A stretch of 64,000 nucleotides of DNA from Polaromonas jejuensis NBRC 106434 (GCF_001598235.1 NZ_BCYO01000008.1:124001-188000), one strand, 5' to 3'; positions 53,440 through 63,169 are shown, numbered from the stretch's first letter. Program-made: numbers and translations. Notes: generated from the letters alone by a model not told the origin.

Positions 53440-54270
53440 TCACTTCAAATTCAGCACGTCAAACATGTCAAACAGGCCGTTGGCCTGGCCGTCCAGGAAA
53501 CGGGCGGCGCGCAGCGCGCCCTGGGCGTAGGTGGCGCGGCTGGAGGACTTGTGGCTGATTTCTATGCGCTCACCGGTGCCGGCAAACAGCACGGTGTGGT
53601 CGCCGACGATGTCGCCGCCGCGTATGGTGGCAAAACCGATGCTCGACGGGTCGCGCTCGCCGGTCACACCCTCGCGCGCATACACGGCGCAATCCTTCAG
53701 GTCGCGGCCCAGGGCGCCGGCGATCACCTCGCCCATCTTGAGCGCCGTGCCCGAGGGCGCATCGACCTTGTGGCGGTGATGCGCCTCCATGATTTCAATG
53801 TCGTAGCCGGTGGCCATGGCCTTGGCCGCCATCTCCAGCAGCTTGAGCGTGACATTCACGCCCACGCTCATGTTGGGCGCCATGACGATGGCGATGTCCC
53901 TGGCGGCCGCGGCAATCTCGGCCTTCTGCGCGTCCGAGAAACCGGTGGTGCCTATCACCAGCTTGACGCCCAGCTCACGGCAGACCGCCAAATGGGCCAG
54001 CGTGCCTTCGGGCCGGGTGAAATCAATCAGCACGCCGGAGTTCTGCAGGCCCTGGCGGATGTCCGCCTGGATCAGCACGCCACTGGCGCGGCCGGAAAAT
54101 GCGCTGGCATCCAGGCCTATCGCCGGGCTGGCGGCCACATCCAGCGCGCCCGTCAGCTGGCAGTCGGCGCTGGCGTTCACCGCCTCGATCAGCATCTGGC
54201 CCATGCGGCCACCGGCGCCGGCGATCGCGATCCGGTGCGCACGCGCTGGCATCATGACGGCCGCGCTCAC
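53440..54270 (-). CDS. dapB: 4-hydroxy-tetrahydrodipicolinate reductase
   Basis: DapB of 276 residues, reducing the dihydrodipicolinate intermediate with NAD(P)H in lysine and peptidoglycan precursor synthesis. It has [18 protein letters not shown] (nucleotide motif), [15 protein letters not shown], and the signature [20 protein letters not shown] with catalytic His and Lys. GTG at 54270 overlaps the bamE stop (GTGA), suggesting coupling; ATG at 54255 is another possible start. Order bamE-dapB-tolQ-tolR on the minus strand, with the tolQ start 8 bp after. Confidence 0.96.
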   Translation of the reverse strand: MSAAVMMPARAHRIAIAGAGGRMGQMLIEAVNASADCQLTGALDVAASPAIGLDASAFSGRASGVLIQADIRQGLQNSGVLIDFTRPEGTLAHLAVCRELGVKLVIGTTGFSDAQKAEIAAAARDIAIVMAPNMSVGVNVTLKLLEMAAKAMATGYDIEIMEAHHRHKVDAPSGTALKMGEVIAGALGRDLKDCAVYAREGVTGERDPSSIGFATIRGGDIVGDHTVLFAGTGERIEISHKSSSRATYAQGALRAARFLDGQANGLFDMFDVLNLK

Positions 54271-54833
54271 TGCTTGGGGCTCTCGAGCGGTGGGTAGACC
54301 GTGGTCTGAGGGCTGTCCGGCACGCTGGCCGGCGCGTCGCCGGCGGCCGGTTTGGCGGCCGACGACTTTTCAGCGGCCTTGTTCAGCTGTTCCTCGGTGG
54401 CTTCCAGCGCGGGCACGTCACCCAGCTTGCGCCGGTTGGACAGCTTGGAGATGAATTCCGCTTCGCTGGGCATGGTGTCGCCCTCGAAGCGCTCCAGCTG
54501 GTCGCCCTTGAAAAACACCGTGTACCTGAAGGACTGGGGCTCCACGCCCTGCCGCTTCAGGGTAAAGACGTAGTCCCAGCGGTCGGCGTGAAACAGGCTG
54601 GCCATCAGCGGCGTGCCGAGCGTGGCCTTGACCTGATCACGCGTCATGCCGGGCCGCAGCTGCTCGACCTGCTCGCTGGAGATGAAGTTGCCCTGGATGA
54701 CGTCTACCTTGTAGGGGGTGATCCAGTTGACCGGGTTGACGGCGCTGCTGCTCATGCCGCTGCACGCCGCCAGCACCGCACAGGCCATGACGATGAAAAC
54801 TGTTTGGACGCCGTAACGATGATTTGCGGACAT
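54267..54833 (-). CDS. bamE: Outer-membrane assembly lipoprotein BamE
   Basis: 188 residues. The ATG at 54833 opens a signal with lipobox ([15 protein letters not shown]). BamE (SmpA/OmlA) features: INGNxx-like [20 protein letters not shown] then [20 protein letters not shown], and [13 protein letters not shown]. It is a subunit of the BAM complex that inserts beta-barrels into the outer membrane. The C-terminal 60 residues are a charged, Ala/Pro-rich extension not part of the conserved domain. Divergent from fur, a conserved arrangement in beta-proteobacteria. Confidence 0.95.
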   Translation of the reverse strand: MSANHRYGVQTVFIVMACAVLAACSGMSSSAVNPVNWITPYKVDVIQGNFISSEQVEQLRPGMTRDQVKATLGTPLMASLFHADRWDYVFTLKRQGVEPQSFRYTVFFKGDQLERFEGDTMPSEAEFISKLSNRRKLGDVPALEATEEQLNKAAEKSSAAKPAAGDAPASVPDSPQTTVYPPLESPKQ

Positions 54834-54851
54834 GGAATAGGGTGTAGCGAT

Positions 54852-54863
54852 ATGATTGATCAT
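54852..54863. promoter_or_regulatory. Fur-box-like dyad between bamE and fur
   Basis: Perfect dyad ATGAT-TG-ATCAT, within GATATGATTGATCATTGTA, which resembles the core of a Fur box. Located in the divergent gap, 77 bp before the fur start and 19 bp before bamE. Autoregulation is the natural reading. Confidence 0.45.
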
Positions 54864-54939
54864 TGTAGCGGCTGGGTGCTTCCTGGCCCGGACCAGACCG
54901 CACGGGGCCGCTCCCCGTTTTCCCCCCAGAGAGATTCCC

Positions 54940-55398
54940 ATGAGCAATATTGACGAGCTGAAAAGCACAGGCCTCAAGGCAACCCTGCCGCGCCTGAAGA
55001 TTCTCGAGATTTTTCAGGCCGGCAAGCAGCGCCACATGACGGCCGAAGACGTGTTTCGCGTGCTGCTGGAGGAGCGTTCGGATATCGGCCTGGCCACGGT
55101 GTACCGGGTGCTGACCCAGTTTGAACAGGCGGGCCTGCTCAACCGCAGCAACTTCGAGTCGGGCAAGGCGGTTTACGAGATCAACGAGGGCCAGCACCAC
55201 GACCACCTGGTGTGCCTGGACTGCGGCAAGGTCGAAGAGTTTTACGACGCCGAGATTGAAAAGCGCCAGCATGCGGTGGCCGAATCCAAGGGCTTTGCGA
55301 TTGCCGACCACTCGCTGTCGATCTACGCCAACTGCACCAAGAGTGATTGCCCCAACCGGGCAACGGCGACGTCCGTCCGGCACCACCACCACCCCTGA
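54940..55398 (+). CDS. fur: Ferric uptake regulator Fur
   Basis: Iron-responsive repressor of 152 residues. The winged helix includes KATLPRLKILEIFQAGKQRH and DIGLATVYRVLTQFEQAGLL; HHDHLVCLDCGKVEEF holds the metal-site His cluster and CxxC, with a second Cys pair in ANCTKSDC. A RHHHHP-like His-rich tail ends the protein. Fur-Fe binds Fur boxes and represses iron uptake. Divergent from bamE as in most beta-proteobacteria; ATG at 54940 follows AGAGAG purines. Confidence 0.98.
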   Translation: MSNIDELKSTGLKATLPRLKILEIFQAGKQRHMTAEDVFRVLLEERSDIGLATVYRVLTQFEQAGLLNRSNFESGKAVYEINEGQHHDHLVCLDCGKVEEFYDAEIEKRQHAVAESKGFAIADHSLSIYANCTKSDCPNRATATSVRHHHHP

Positions 55399-55414
55399 TT
55401 TTTCAAACAAAACA

Positions 55415-55437
55415 CCCGCCAGCCCAGGCTGGGCGGG
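55415..55437 (-). terminator. Terminator between fur and hprK
   Basis: Stem CCCGCC-AGCC / GGCT-GGGCGGG with CA loop; on the minus strand it is followed by a T-rich stretch (GTGTTTTGTTTG), fitting the end of the hprK unit. Lies between the convergent fur and hprK genes. Confidence 0.65.
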
Positions 55438-55444
55438 CGCGCAC

Positions 55445-55485
55445 AGCTATCAATTCAGCAGCAACCGCCGGCAGCCCGGCGCGCG
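55445..55485 (+). repeat. Family A repeat copy
   Basis: AGCTATCAATTCAGCAGC dyad (second arm altered) followed by AACCGCCGGCAGCCCGGC, between fur and hprK. Confidence 0.65.
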
Positions 55486-55488
55486 GAT

Positions 55489-56439
55489 TCAGTCATCCTG
55501 CTCCATCGCCTTGCGATGGCGCTCGACAAATTCCTGGTAGGTATTGATGCCGCGCAGCTGCAGGATAGCATTGCGCACGGCGGCCTCGACCAGCACGGCG
55601 ATGTTGCGGCCGGCCTCCACCTGGATGATGACCTTGCGCACGGCAACGCCCAGCACGTCCTGCGTCAGCGGCTCGTAGGGGATGCGTTCGTAGTCGCGCT
55701 CCAGCGTTTCGCGGCGCACCAGGTGCACGATCATCTTGAGCCGCATCTTGCGGCGCACCGCCGTCTCGCCAAAAATCGCCTTGATGTCCAGCAGGCCGAT
55801 GCCGCGCACCTCGAGCAGGTTTTGCAGCAGATCGGGGCAGCGCCCCTCGATCGTGGTCTGGTTGATGCGGTACAGGTCCACCGCATCGTCGGCCACCAGG
55901 CCATGCCCGCGCGAGATCAGCTCCAGCCCGAGCTCACTCTTGCCGAGCCCGGATTCGCCGGTGATCATCACGCCCAGGCCCAGAATGTCCATGAACACGC
56001 CGTGCATGGAGGTGCGGTCGGCAAAATGCTTGGACAAATAGGCCCGCAGCACGTCAATCACGAAGGCGGCCGACTCCGGCGTGGCAAACATGGGCAGTTG
56101 GGCGCGCTCGCACATCGACAGCAGCGTGTCGGGCGCCGTCTGGCCGTCGGCCACCACCAGCACCGGCGGCTCCAGCGTGATGATGCGCGAGATGCGCCGG
56201 GCGCAGTCCTCGGGGCTGGCATTGGTGAGATAGGCGACTTCGCGCTCGCCCAGGATCTGCACGCGGTAGGGGTGGATGTAATTGAGGTAACCGACCAGGT
56301 CGGCCCCCGAGCGCGCGGCACGCACGGCCACTTCATCAAAGCGCCGTTCAGAGGCGCCCAGCCCCGCCACCCATTCCCACTTCAGGGTGGCGCGGTGGTC
56401 TTCAAACAGAACGTCAGCGCTGACAACAGTGGGCTTCAT
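55489..56439 (-). CDS. hprK: HPr kinase/phosphorylase
   Basis: 316 residues. Serine kinase/phosphorylase of the phosphocarrier HPr (or an Hpr-like protein), controlling carbon and nitrogen signalling. The C-terminal domain has the P-loop [18 protein letters not shown] and the HPrK signature [20 protein letters not shown]. The N-terminal half resembles the regulatory domain ([20 protein letters not shown]). Encoded downstream of ptsN in the same direction (31 bp), the common beta-proteobacterial arrangement; a full PTS sugar system is not visible. Confidence 0.97.
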   Translation of the reverse strand: MKPTVVSADVLFEDHRATLKWEWVAGLGASERRFDEVAVRAARSGADLVGYLNYIHPYRVQILGEREVAYLTNASPEDCARRISRIITLEPPVLVVADGQTAPDTLLSMCERAQLPMFATPESAAFVIDVLRAYLSKHFADRTSMHGVFMDILGLGVMITGESGLGKSELGLELISRGHGLVADDAVDLYRINQTTIEGRCPDLLQNLLEVRGIGLLDIKAIFGETAVRRKMRLKMIVHLVRRETLERDYERIPYEPLTQDVLGVAVRKVIIQVEAGRNIAVLVEAAVRNAILQLRGINTYQEFVERHRKAMEQDD

Positions 56440-56470
56440 GCCGGCCTTGTGATTCAGGAAACCAGGGCCT

Positions 56471-56944
56471 TCAGGCGCTGATTTCGTGGGCGGAGTGCCA
56501 GGACGCGATCAGGTGGTGCAGCGCCGCCGCGTCGGTGCTGGTTTTCAGCTGCTCGCGCAAGGTGCTGTCGCTGAGCAGCTCGGCAATTTCAGACAGGATT
56601 TCCAGGTGTTTTTGCGTGGCGGCTTCGGGCACCAGCAGAAAGATCAGCAAAACCACCGCCTGCTCATCGGGCGCATCGAAACCGATGGGCTCCTGCAGCA
56701 GGAAAACCGCCGCCATGGGCGCTTTCAGGCCCTTGATGCGGCCATGCGGAATGGCCACCCCATGGCCCAGCCCGGTCGACCCCAGGCGCTCACGCGCGAA
56801 CAGGCTGTCGGTGATCAGTGCACGGTTCAAGCCATGCAGGTTCTCAAACAACAGGCCGGCTTCTTCAAAAGCACGCTTTTTGCTGGTCGCTTCGACACTG
56901 ACCAGCACTTGGGAGGGGGGCAAAATTTGCGAAAGACGGTTCAT
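56471..56944 (-). CDS. ptsN: PTS nitrogen-type EIIA
   Basis: EIIA-Ntr of 157 residues, accepting phosphate from NPr on a histidine ([20 protein letters not shown]). It signals to potassium and nitrogen regulators in related species. [20 protein letters not shown] and the [10 protein letters not shown] end complete the family. It lies between hpf (upstream, with its own terminator) and hprK. Start [20 protein letters not shown]. Confidence 0.97.
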   Translation of the reverse strand: MNRLSQILPPSQVLVSVEATSKKRAFEEAGLLFENLHGLNRALITDSLFARERLGSTGLGHGVAIPHGRIKGLKAPMAAVFLLQEPIGFDAPDEQAVVLLIFLLVPEAATQKHLEILSEIAELLSDSTLREQLKTSTDAAALHHLIASWHSAHEISA

Positions 56945-57003
56945 AACAATCTTTTAGTCGCCGAATTATGCACTTTGCAGCGGGATGAAAGAAAAAAGGG
57001 GCA

Positions 57004-57034
57004 TAAAAAAGCCGCTTGCCCCGCGCAAGCGGCT
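57004..57034 (-). terminator. Terminator after hpf
   Basis: Perfect stem AGCCGCTTG / CAAGCGGCT (57010-57034) with a CCCCGCG loop; on the minus strand it is followed by six T. It separates hpf from ptsN transcription. Confidence 0.9.
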
Positions 57035-57126
57035 CATCGGGACGCCCATCAGGTCACACTCGGTGACACATTAAGGGCTGGCAGCCTAGGTCAGGTGCCG
57101 GGCACGGTTGACGGCCGGCGCAAAAG

Positions 57127-57459
57127 CTAGGAAACCACCCGCTTGGCGGTCACGTGTTGATGATCCTGAACTTTGGTTTTGTAACGCCCGACCTGGCGGT
57201 CCAGTTTGTCAGCCAATTCATCGACTGCGGCGTAAAGATCAGCGTGTGAGCTCTCGGCAAACAGGTCGCGACCCTTGACATGCACATTGCACTCGGCTCG
57301 CTGGCGTCTATCCTTTTCCGTCATGTTATCCACTGTCAACAGAACTTTCACATCCACTACCTGGTCAAAGTGCCGGGTAATCCGATCCAGCTTGCTAGTC
57401 ACATAACCACGCAGCGCGGGGGTAACTTCAAGATGGTGACCGCTGATCGTCAAATTCAT
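57127..57459 (-). CDS. hpf: Ribosome hibernation promoting factor
   Basis: 110-residue HPF/RaiA (YfiA/YhbH) protein that binds the 30S subunit and dimerises or silences ribosomes in stationary phase. [20 protein letters not shown] and [20 protein letters not shown] match the start; [20 protein letters not shown] and [20 protein letters not shown] complete it. The short form ends just past the core. GGAG lies 7 bp before the ATG at 57459. Typically located before ptsN and hprK, as here, downstream of rpoN elsewhere; rpoN is absent in this window. Confidence 0.96.
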   Translation of the reverse strand: MNLTISGHHLEVTPALRGYVTSKLDRITRHFDQVVDVKVLLTVDNMTEKDRRQRAECNVHVKGRDLFAESSHADLYAAVDELADKLDRQVGRYKTKVQDHQHVTAKRVVS

Positions 57460-57774
57460 AAAGAGACTCCTTCTCCAAGGTTGGAACTGGGTTGAAAACA
57501 CCGCCTCACCGGTGAGGCGAGGCGACAGACGGGGACACGTGCTTGGATTTACTATGCGCCCGAAGTGCGGTAATTGCAACCTTGCCCCACAATAAATAGT
57601 GCAACCTTCTGAAAAACCCCTAGACCTCACGAGGCGTGTGGCAAGGGGCCCAAACCGTGAGCAGGAGCCGGCGGCCCAATTTCCTTCACAAAATCGCCGG
57701 CCAGACGGCATCATGCGCATTCATGAAATTCCACGGAAACTCCTCACCGTCGCGGCTCCGCGCAAGGCCTGGCC
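57460..57774. other. Intergenic region between hpf and patatin gene
   Basis: About 315 bases carrying the divergent promoters of hpf (minus) and the patatin gene (plus). I see no clear motif apart from a short AT-rich stretch near 57588-57610. Confidence 0.5.
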
Positions 57775-59013
57775 ATGCCGCCTGAAACCGCCCCGGCGTC
57801 CAATCCGACCGGGCCTGACGAGGCGCCTGCCGCCCTGGTATTGATGGGCGGCGGCGCGCGCACGGCCTACCAGGCCGGTGTGCTGCATGCCCTGTCCACC
57901 CTGCTCAGCCTGCAGGGTGGTGTGGCCAACCAGCGCTTTCCCTTTCAGATCCTGGTGGGCACGTCGGCCGGCGCCCTCAACGCGACCTTCCTGGCCAGCC
58001 ACGCCAGTGAAGGGCTGCAGGCCTTTGGGCAGCTGGCCAGCTTCTGGAGCACCCTGCACTCATCGCAGGTGTACAAGCTCAAAGTCCCCGCCTGGATACG
58101 CTCCAGCCGCATTGCGGCCGCCCTGTTGCTGTCGCAGCAGGTACGCGCCCAGCAGTCACTGCTGGATAACACACCGTTGATCGACACCTTGCACCGCGTG
58201 ATTTCGCTGAGCCGCATCGACCTGGCGCTGCAAAACCGCACCTTGCGGGCGCTCGCCGTCACGGCCTCCAGTTACAGCAGCGGCGTGCACTGGACGTTTT
58301 GCCAGATGGCTGCTGACCGGCAGGCGGCGTTGTGGAGCCGGCCGGGCAGGCGCGCCGAATTCCAGCCCATCACCATCGAGCACCTGATGGCCTCCAGCGC
58401 CCTTCCCTTCCTGTTCCCGTCGACGCCGCTGTGGGTGGACGGCCACCGCGAGTTTTTTGGCGATGGCTCGATGCGCCAGAGCTCGCCGCTGTCGCCGGCC
58501 GTGCACCTGGGCGCCAGCAAGGTGTTGGTGATAGGCGTCGGGCAGCCCGAGCGCGCCGGCTTCACGGGCAATGGCCCCAGCGTCAGCGGCAGGCCCACCT
58601 TGGGCGCCATTGCCGGCCATGCCATGGCCAGCGTCTTCCAGGACACGCTGCAGGCCGATGTGGAGCAAACCCAGCGCATCAGCAAAACCATGCACCAGAT
58701 GCCGCGTGAGATCGCAGCCCTCATGCCCTACCGGCCCGTGGATGTGCTGGCGATCGCCCCTTCGCAGTCGCTCGATGCGCTGGCGCAGGCGCACGCCGGC
58801 GAGCTGCCCGCCAGCACCTATAACGCGCTGGCGGGCCTGGGCGCGCTCGGCGCCAAAAGTAGCCCGGGCGGCGCCGCACTGGCCAGCTACCTGCTGTTCG
58901 AGCCGGGTTTCGTCAAGGCGTTGATGGCGCTGGGCGAGCACGACGCCTATGCCCGCAGGGACGAACTGCTGACATTTTTCAGCCCGGCATTTGGCCGGGC
59001 GGGCGGTGGATAA
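57775..59013 (+). CDS. Patatin-like phospholipase
   Basis: Patatin family lipase, 412 residues. The glycine-rich oxyanion loop is MGGGARTAYQAGVLHAL, the nucleophile Ser lies in LVGTSAGALNATFLASHA (GxSxG) and the catalytic Asp in FFGDGSMRQSSPLS (DG[SA]). No signal peptide. Hydrolyses acyl esters of phospholipids or other lipids; the physiological substrate is unknown. The N-terminus (PETAPASNPTGPDEAPAAL) is low-complexity and the start may lie a little later. Standalone gene followed by corA. Confidence 0.9.
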   Translation: MPPETAPASNPTGPDEAPAALVLMGGGARTAYQAGVLHALSTLLSLQGGVANQRFPFQILVGTSAGALNATFLASHASEGLQAFGQLASFWSTLHSSQVYKLKVPAWIRSSRIAAALLLSQQVRAQQSLLDNTPLIDTLHRVISLSRIDLALQNRTLRALAVTASSYSSGVHWTFCQMAADRQAALWSRPGRRAEFQPITIEHLMASSALPFLFPSTPLWVDGHREFFGDGSMRQSSPLSPAVHLGASKVLVIGVGQPERAGFTGNGPSVSGRPTLGAIAGHAMASVFQDTLQADVEQTQRISKTMHQMPREIAALMPYRPVDVLAIAPSQSLDALAQAHAGELPASTYNALAGLGALGAKSSPGGAALASYLLFEPGFVKALMALGEHDAYARRDELLTFFSPAFGRAGGG

Positions 59014-59085
59014 AACAGCTTTGCAATGCCATAATCGCGGCTTATTTGTTCCGGAGAAATCCTTGGAAAGCAGTCCTAGTCGCTG

Positions 59086-59138
59086 GCTTTCAACACCGCA
59101 GACTGACGCCGCATGACGTTGGGCCAGGGGTTGAAAGC
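59086..59138 (+). promoter_or_regulatory. Hairpin in the corA leader
   Basis: GCTTTCAAC (59086-59094) and GTTGAAAGC (59130-59138) are a perfect 9-bp inverted repeat, extendable by CC/GG across a mismatch, enclosing a 35-base loop. It sits in the 205-base gap between the patatin gene and corA, about 80 bases before the corA ATG. A metal-responsive leader is conceivable but unproven. Confidence 0.5.
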
Positions 59139-59218
59139 GATGCCACCATCCTCACCCCCTTCCCGCACGAGGCCAGACGCATGCCTCGTGCCTGCCCTGA
59201 ATTGATCGGCCGTTAGTC

Positions 59219-60205
59219 ATGCTCAATATTTTCACGCTCGCCAACGGGCGCCTCTTCCAGGAAGAAATCGAGTCCCTGGAAGAACTCTCCAAATTCCAGC
59301 CGATCTGGGTGGATCTGGAATCCCCCACCCTGGAAGAAAAACGCTGGATCAAGCAGTACTACGGCCTGTCCATTCCCGAAGACGTGATGGACGAGGACAT
59401 CGAGGAGTCCGCACGCTTTTATGAAGAGGACAACGGCGAGCTGCACATACGCTCCGACTTCCTGATTGCCGATGACGCCGAGCCGCGCACGGTGCGGGTG
59501 GCCTTCATCCTCAACCTGGTCAATGACGACCTGAAAAGCAAGGGCGTGCTGTTTTCCATTCACGATGAGGATGTGCCGGTGTTCCGGCTGCTGCGCATGC
59601 GGGCGCGCCGCGCGCCGGGGCTGATTGAAGACGCCAAGGAAGTGCTGCTCAAGCTCTTCGATGCCGACGCGGAATACTCCGCCGACACCCTGGAAGGCAT
59701 TTACGTCGAACTCGAAAAAGTCAGCGCCCAGGTGCTGTCGGGCGACGTGACCGATACCAAGGCCAGCGAAGTGCTGGGCGCCATCGCACGCCACGAAGAC
59801 TTGAATGGCCGGATCCGCCGCAACATGATGGACACGCGCCGCGCGGTCAGTTTCATGATGCGCAGCAAGATGCTCAATGCCGAGCAGTTCGAGGACGCGC
59901 GGCAAATTCTGCGCGACATCGACTCGCTCGACTCGCACACCGCCTTCCTGTTTGACAAGATCAACTTCCTGATGGACGCCACGGTCGGTTTCATCAACAT
60001 CAACCAGAACAAGATCATCAAGATCTTCTCGGTGGCCAGCGTGGCCCTGCTGCCGCCGACGCTGATCGCCAGCGTGTACGGCATGAACTTCAAGTCCATG
60101 CCCGAGCTTGACTGGGCGCTGGGCTACCACTATGCGCTGGGACTGATGGTGGCCAGCGCCATGGGGCCCATGTGGTACTTCAGGAAGCGCGGCTGGCTGA
60201 AGTAG
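59219..60205 (+). CDS. corA: Magnesium/cobalt transporter CorA
   Basis: CorA family channel of 328 residues, pentameric, importing Mg2+ or Co2+. MLNIFTLANGRLFQEEIESL and PIWVDLESPTLEEKRWIKQY form the cytosolic N-terminus, a long helix follows, and the C-terminal TM pair ends with the GMN signature YGMNFKSMPELDWALGYHYA. A DIDSLDSHTAFLFDKINFLM segment is typical. The start follows a leader hairpin. A family A repeat follows 70 bases after the stop. Confidence 0.97.
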   Translation: MLNIFTLANGRLFQEEIESLEELSKFQPIWVDLESPTLEEKRWIKQYYGLSIPEDVMDEDIEESARFYEEDNGELHIRSDFLIADDAEPRTVRVAFILNLVNDDLKSKGVLFSIHDEDVPVFRLLRMRARRAPGLIEDAKEVLLKLFDADAEYSADTLEGIYVELEKVSAQVLSGDVTDTKASEVLGAIARHEDLNGRIRRNMMDTRRAVSFMMRSKMLNAEQFEDARQILRDIDSLDSHTAFLFDKINFLMDATVGFININQNKIIKIFSVASVALLPPTLIASVYGMNFKSMPELDWALGYHYALGLMVASAMGPMWYFRKRGWLK

Positions 60206-60272
60206 GCATGTCCCGGGCTGACCGCTGGCAACTCACCGGCAGCGGCACCCCCGAGAAGTTCGAAGAAAATAC

Positions 60273-60320
60273 GGCCCCAGCCCTTTAGGTACGGGCGCAA
60301 AAAGCTATCTTATTTATAGC
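60273..60320 (-). repeat. Family A repeat copy
   Basis: Reverse-oriented: GGCCCCAGCCCTTTAGG comes first on the + strand and the dyad AGCTATCTTATTTATAGC last, between convergent corA and the nucleosidase gene. Confidence 0.8.
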
Positions 60321-61099
60321 AACCTTAAAAATCGCTCGACAATCACCTGGGCGTAGCGGCTGGCGACCAGGTCGATAAAGCTCGGGAAATCGACGTGGGC
60401 GCTGTCATCGGCACGGTCGGAGATGGTGCGCACGGCGGCAAACGGCACGCCATAGTCCAGGCAGACCTGGGCCACGGCCGCGCCCTCCATCTCGACGGCC
60501 AGCACCTCATGACCGGCATCCGCCAGCGCCGACCGCAGCGCACCGGACTCGTGGGCGCCGCAAACAAAACGGTCACCGCTGGCAATCAGGCCCCGATGAA
60601 CACGCGCGTCGGGATAAGGATGAGGGGCCAGGCCCTGCTGCGCCTCCTCTTGCCGGTCTTGCAGCGCGCCACAGGCCGCCTTGAACAGCAGGGCCGTCAA
60701 GGCCGCGTCGCCATCGAAGCGGGTTTTGCCGTACAGGGGCACTTCGTAACGCGGAAACAAGGGCGAGGCATCCAGGTCGTGCTGCACAAAGTCGGTGGCC
60801 ACAACCACATCGCCGACCCTCACCCCTGCGCCCAAGCCACCCGCCACACCGGTGAACACGATGCGCCGCACGCCAAAACGCTCAATCAGCGCCGTGGTGG
60901 TCGTGGCCGCCGCGACCTTGCCAATCCTGGACAATGCCAGCACCACGGGCTGGCCATGCAAATCACCGAGCCAGAAGTCGCGACCGGCATGGATAAGCTT
61001 GCGCGGTTGCTTCAAGAGTTCGATCAAGCCAAGCTGCTCTTGCGCCAGGGCGCTGAGGATGGCGGTCGGCGTGGCGGCAGGATGGGCGGTGAAAGGCAT
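60314..61099 (-). CDS. MTA/SAH nucleosidase-like protein
   Basis: Nucleoside phosphorylase fold protein, 261 residues, related to 5'-methylthioadenosine/S-adenosylhomocysteine nucleosidase. GVAGGLGAGVRVGDVVVATD, GLIASGDRFVCGAHESGALR and VEMEGAAVAQVCLDYGVPFA (the Glu-Met-Glu substrate motif) with TISDRADDSAHVDF (catalytic Asp) are present. It hydrolyses the adenine-ribose bond of MTA or SAH; the MtnN-like paralogues with these extensions are less studied. Start MPFTAHPAATPTAILSALAQ. The 3' end runs into a family A repeat. Confidence 0.85.
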   Translation of the reverse strand: MPFTAHPAATPTAILSALAQEQLGLIELLKQPRKLIHAGRDFWLGDLHGQPVVLALSRIGKVAAATTTTALIERFGVRRIVFTGVAGGLGAGVRVGDVVVATDFVQHDLDASPLFPRYEVPLYGKTRFDGDAALTALLFKAACGALQDRQEEAQQGLAPHPYPDARVHRGLIASGDRFVCGAHESGALRSALADAGHEVLAVEMEGAAVAQVCLDYGVPFAAVRTISDRADDSAHVDFPSFIDLVASRYAQVIVERFLRLL

Positions 61100-61145
61100 G
61101 CCTTGATTTTGCCCACAAAGCCCAGGCTTGAATCCCGACAGGCAT

Positions 61146-61169
61146 AAAAAAGGGCGCCTTGCGTCGCCC
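61146..61169 (-). terminator. Terminator on the minus strand after fadD
   Basis: Stem GGGCG / CGCCC with an eight-base loop; on the minus strand it is followed by six T (A run at 61146-61151). It lies about 135 bases after the fadD stop and before the nucleosidase start. Confidence 0.6.
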
Positions 61170-61302
61170 CCAGAAAACCCTTGCAGGCTCTAAAACTTGT
61201 TCGCGGGTGAGGTGTTACGCGCTCACTTCCTGTCGCTTCGGCATCACAAGCCCTGCAAGCAGGGCAGTTGTCAGCCTCCGCCGAAAGAAGCGAGGCTTTA
61301 CC

Positions 61303-62991
61303 TCACTTCTTGTCGCGCAGCTCACGGCGCAGGATTTTTCCGACCGGCGTCTTGGGCAGCTCGGTGCGGAACTCCACCACCTTGGGCTGCTTGTAGCCGG
61401 TGAGATTGGCCTTGCAATAGTCGCGCACCTGCGCTTCGGTGAGGTCCGGATTTTTCTTCACTATCACCAGCTTCACGGCTTCGCCGGACTTGTCGTCGGC
61501 CACGCCCACGCAGGCGCATTCCATCACGCCTTCCAGCTTGGCCACCACGTCTTCGATTTCGTTGGGGTAGACGTTGAAACCGCTGACCAGGATCATGTCC
61601 TTCTTGCGGTCGACGATCTTGAAGAAACCGTTGTCGTCGAGCACGCCGATGTCGCCCGATTTGAAATAACCGTCCGGCGTCATGACCTTGGCGGTTTCGT
61701 CGGGACGCTGCCAGTAGCCGGCCATGACCTGCGGGCCCTTGATGGCGATCTCGCCGGGCTGGCCGGGCGGCACCTCATTGCCGTCGTCGTCCAGCAGCTT
61801 GAAATACGTGCCGGGAATCGGCACGCCAATGGTGCCGGTGAAGGCCCTGCTGTTGGTCGGGTTGCAGCTGGCCGAGGGCGAGGTCTCCGACAGGCCGTAA
61901 CCTTCGCAAATCGGGCAGCCGGTTTTTTCCAGCCACAGCTTGGCGACCGCGCTTTGCACGGCCATGCCGCCACCCAGAGAAATCTTCAGGTGCGACCAGT
62001 CCACGGTGTTGAAGTCGGGGTGGTTGGCCAGGCCGTTGAACAGCGTGTTCACCGCCGGAAAGCTGTTGACCTTGTGCTTGGAGAGTTCTTTCAGCACGGC
62101 CGGCAGATCACGTGGATTGGGGATCAAAATGTTTTTGCCACCGGTGCGCATGCCCAGCATCATGTTCACGGTGAAAGCGAAGATGTGATACAGCGGCAGC
62201 GCGCAGACGTATGTGGGCTGCTCACCGGCGGGCAGGCTGGCCATGGCCGGGCCATTCCAGGCTTCGGACTGCAGCACATTGGCAATCACGTTGCGGTGCA
62301 GCAGCACCGCGCCCTTGGAGACGCCGGTGGTGCCGCCGGTGTACTGCAGCACGGCCACGTCGTCGGGCTTGATGTCGGGCCGCTTGAGCGTTGCGCGCGT
62401 GCCCTGCGCCAGCGCATCGTTAAAACGCACCGCGCCCGGCAGGTTGAAGGTGGGCACCATCTTCTTGACATTGCGCACCACATAGTTGACCAGCGCGCCC
62501 TTGAGCAGGCCCAGCTGGTCGCCCATGGCGCACAGCACCACATGCTTGACGGGTGTGGCAGCAATGCACTGCTCCAGCGTGTTGGCGAAGTTCTCGATGA
62601 TGACGATGGCCTTGGCGCCGGAGTCCTTGAGCTGGTGCTCCAGTTCGCGCGGCGTGTAGAGCGGGTTGACATTGACCACCACATAACCGGCGCGCAGGAT
62701 GGCGGCCACGGCCACCGGGTACTGCGGCACATTGGGCATCATGATGGCGACGCGGTCGCCCTTGGTCAGGCCCAGGCCCTGCAGATAAGCGCCAAAGGCG
62801 ACGGACAGGCTGTCTATCTGGCCGAAGGTGAGGTCCTTGCCCATGAAGCTGTAGGCCACACGACTGCCATGTTTCTGGAAGCTCTCCTCCATCAAGGCCA
62901 CCAGCGACGGGTACTGCGAAGCGTCTATATCCGCGGGAACGCCGGCCGGGTAGGCCTTAAGCCATGGGCGGTCTATGGTCGCTGCATTCAT
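61303..62991 (-). CDS. fadD: Long-chain acyl-CoA ligase
   Basis: AMP-forming acyl-CoA synthetase, 562 residues, activating fatty acids with ATP and CoA. The P-loop-like AMP motif is LQYTGGTTGVSKGAVLLHRN, followed by YHIFAFTVNMMLGMRTGGKN and EGYGLSETSPSASCNPTNSR. DGYFKSGDIGVLDDNGFFKI plus VDRKKDMILVSGFNVYPNEI complete the family. The Lys near the end (TPVGKILRRELRD) is the catalytic Lys of these ligases. No beta-oxidation genes are adjacent. Confidence 0.96.
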   Translation of the reverse strand: MNAATIDRPWLKAYPAGVPADIDASQYPSLVALMEESFQKHGSRVAYSFMGKDLTFGQIDSLSVAFGAYLQGLGLTKGDRVAIMMPNVPQYPVAVAAILRAGYVVVNVNPLYTPRELEHQLKDSGAKAIVIIENFANTLEQCIAATPVKHVVLCAMGDQLGLLKGALVNYVVRNVKKMVPTFNLPGAVRFNDALAQGTRATLKRPDIKPDDVAVLQYTGGTTGVSKGAVLLHRNVIANVLQSEAWNGPAMASLPAGEQPTYVCALPLYHIFAFTVNMMLGMRTGGKNILIPNPRDLPAVLKELSKHKVNSFPAVNTLFNGLANHPDFNTVDWSHLKISLGGGMAVQSAVAKLWLEKTGCPICEGYGLSETSPSASCNPTNSRAFTGTIGVPIPGTYFKLLDDDGNEVPPGQPGEIAIKGPQVMAGYWQRPDETAKVMTPDGYFKSGDIGVLDDNGFFKIVDRKKDMILVSGFNVYPNEIEDVVAKLEGVMECACVGVADDKSGEAVKLVIVKKNPDLTEAQVRDYCKANLTGYKQPKVVEFRTELPKTPVGKILRRELRDKK

Positions 62992-63169
62992 GCGGGTTGT
63001 CTCCTTTGCTTTTTCTTACTGCCACGGATTCTCGTGGCGTGCCCTCTGCGTGGCTATTGCGTTTTCCCTAGGGAATCGTGGAAATCCGAAGGGGAAGCCC
63101 TCTAATATTCATAGTGCCATGGCTTGCGCTTGCGGCCCTGGCATGGCGCGCAAGCGGCTCGCAGAAGAC

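Noticed and set aside
63101..63145. A further family A copy before pntB 3' end (TAATATTCATAG...GCTTGCGC)
   Set aside because: The dyad and tail are too degraded to assign.
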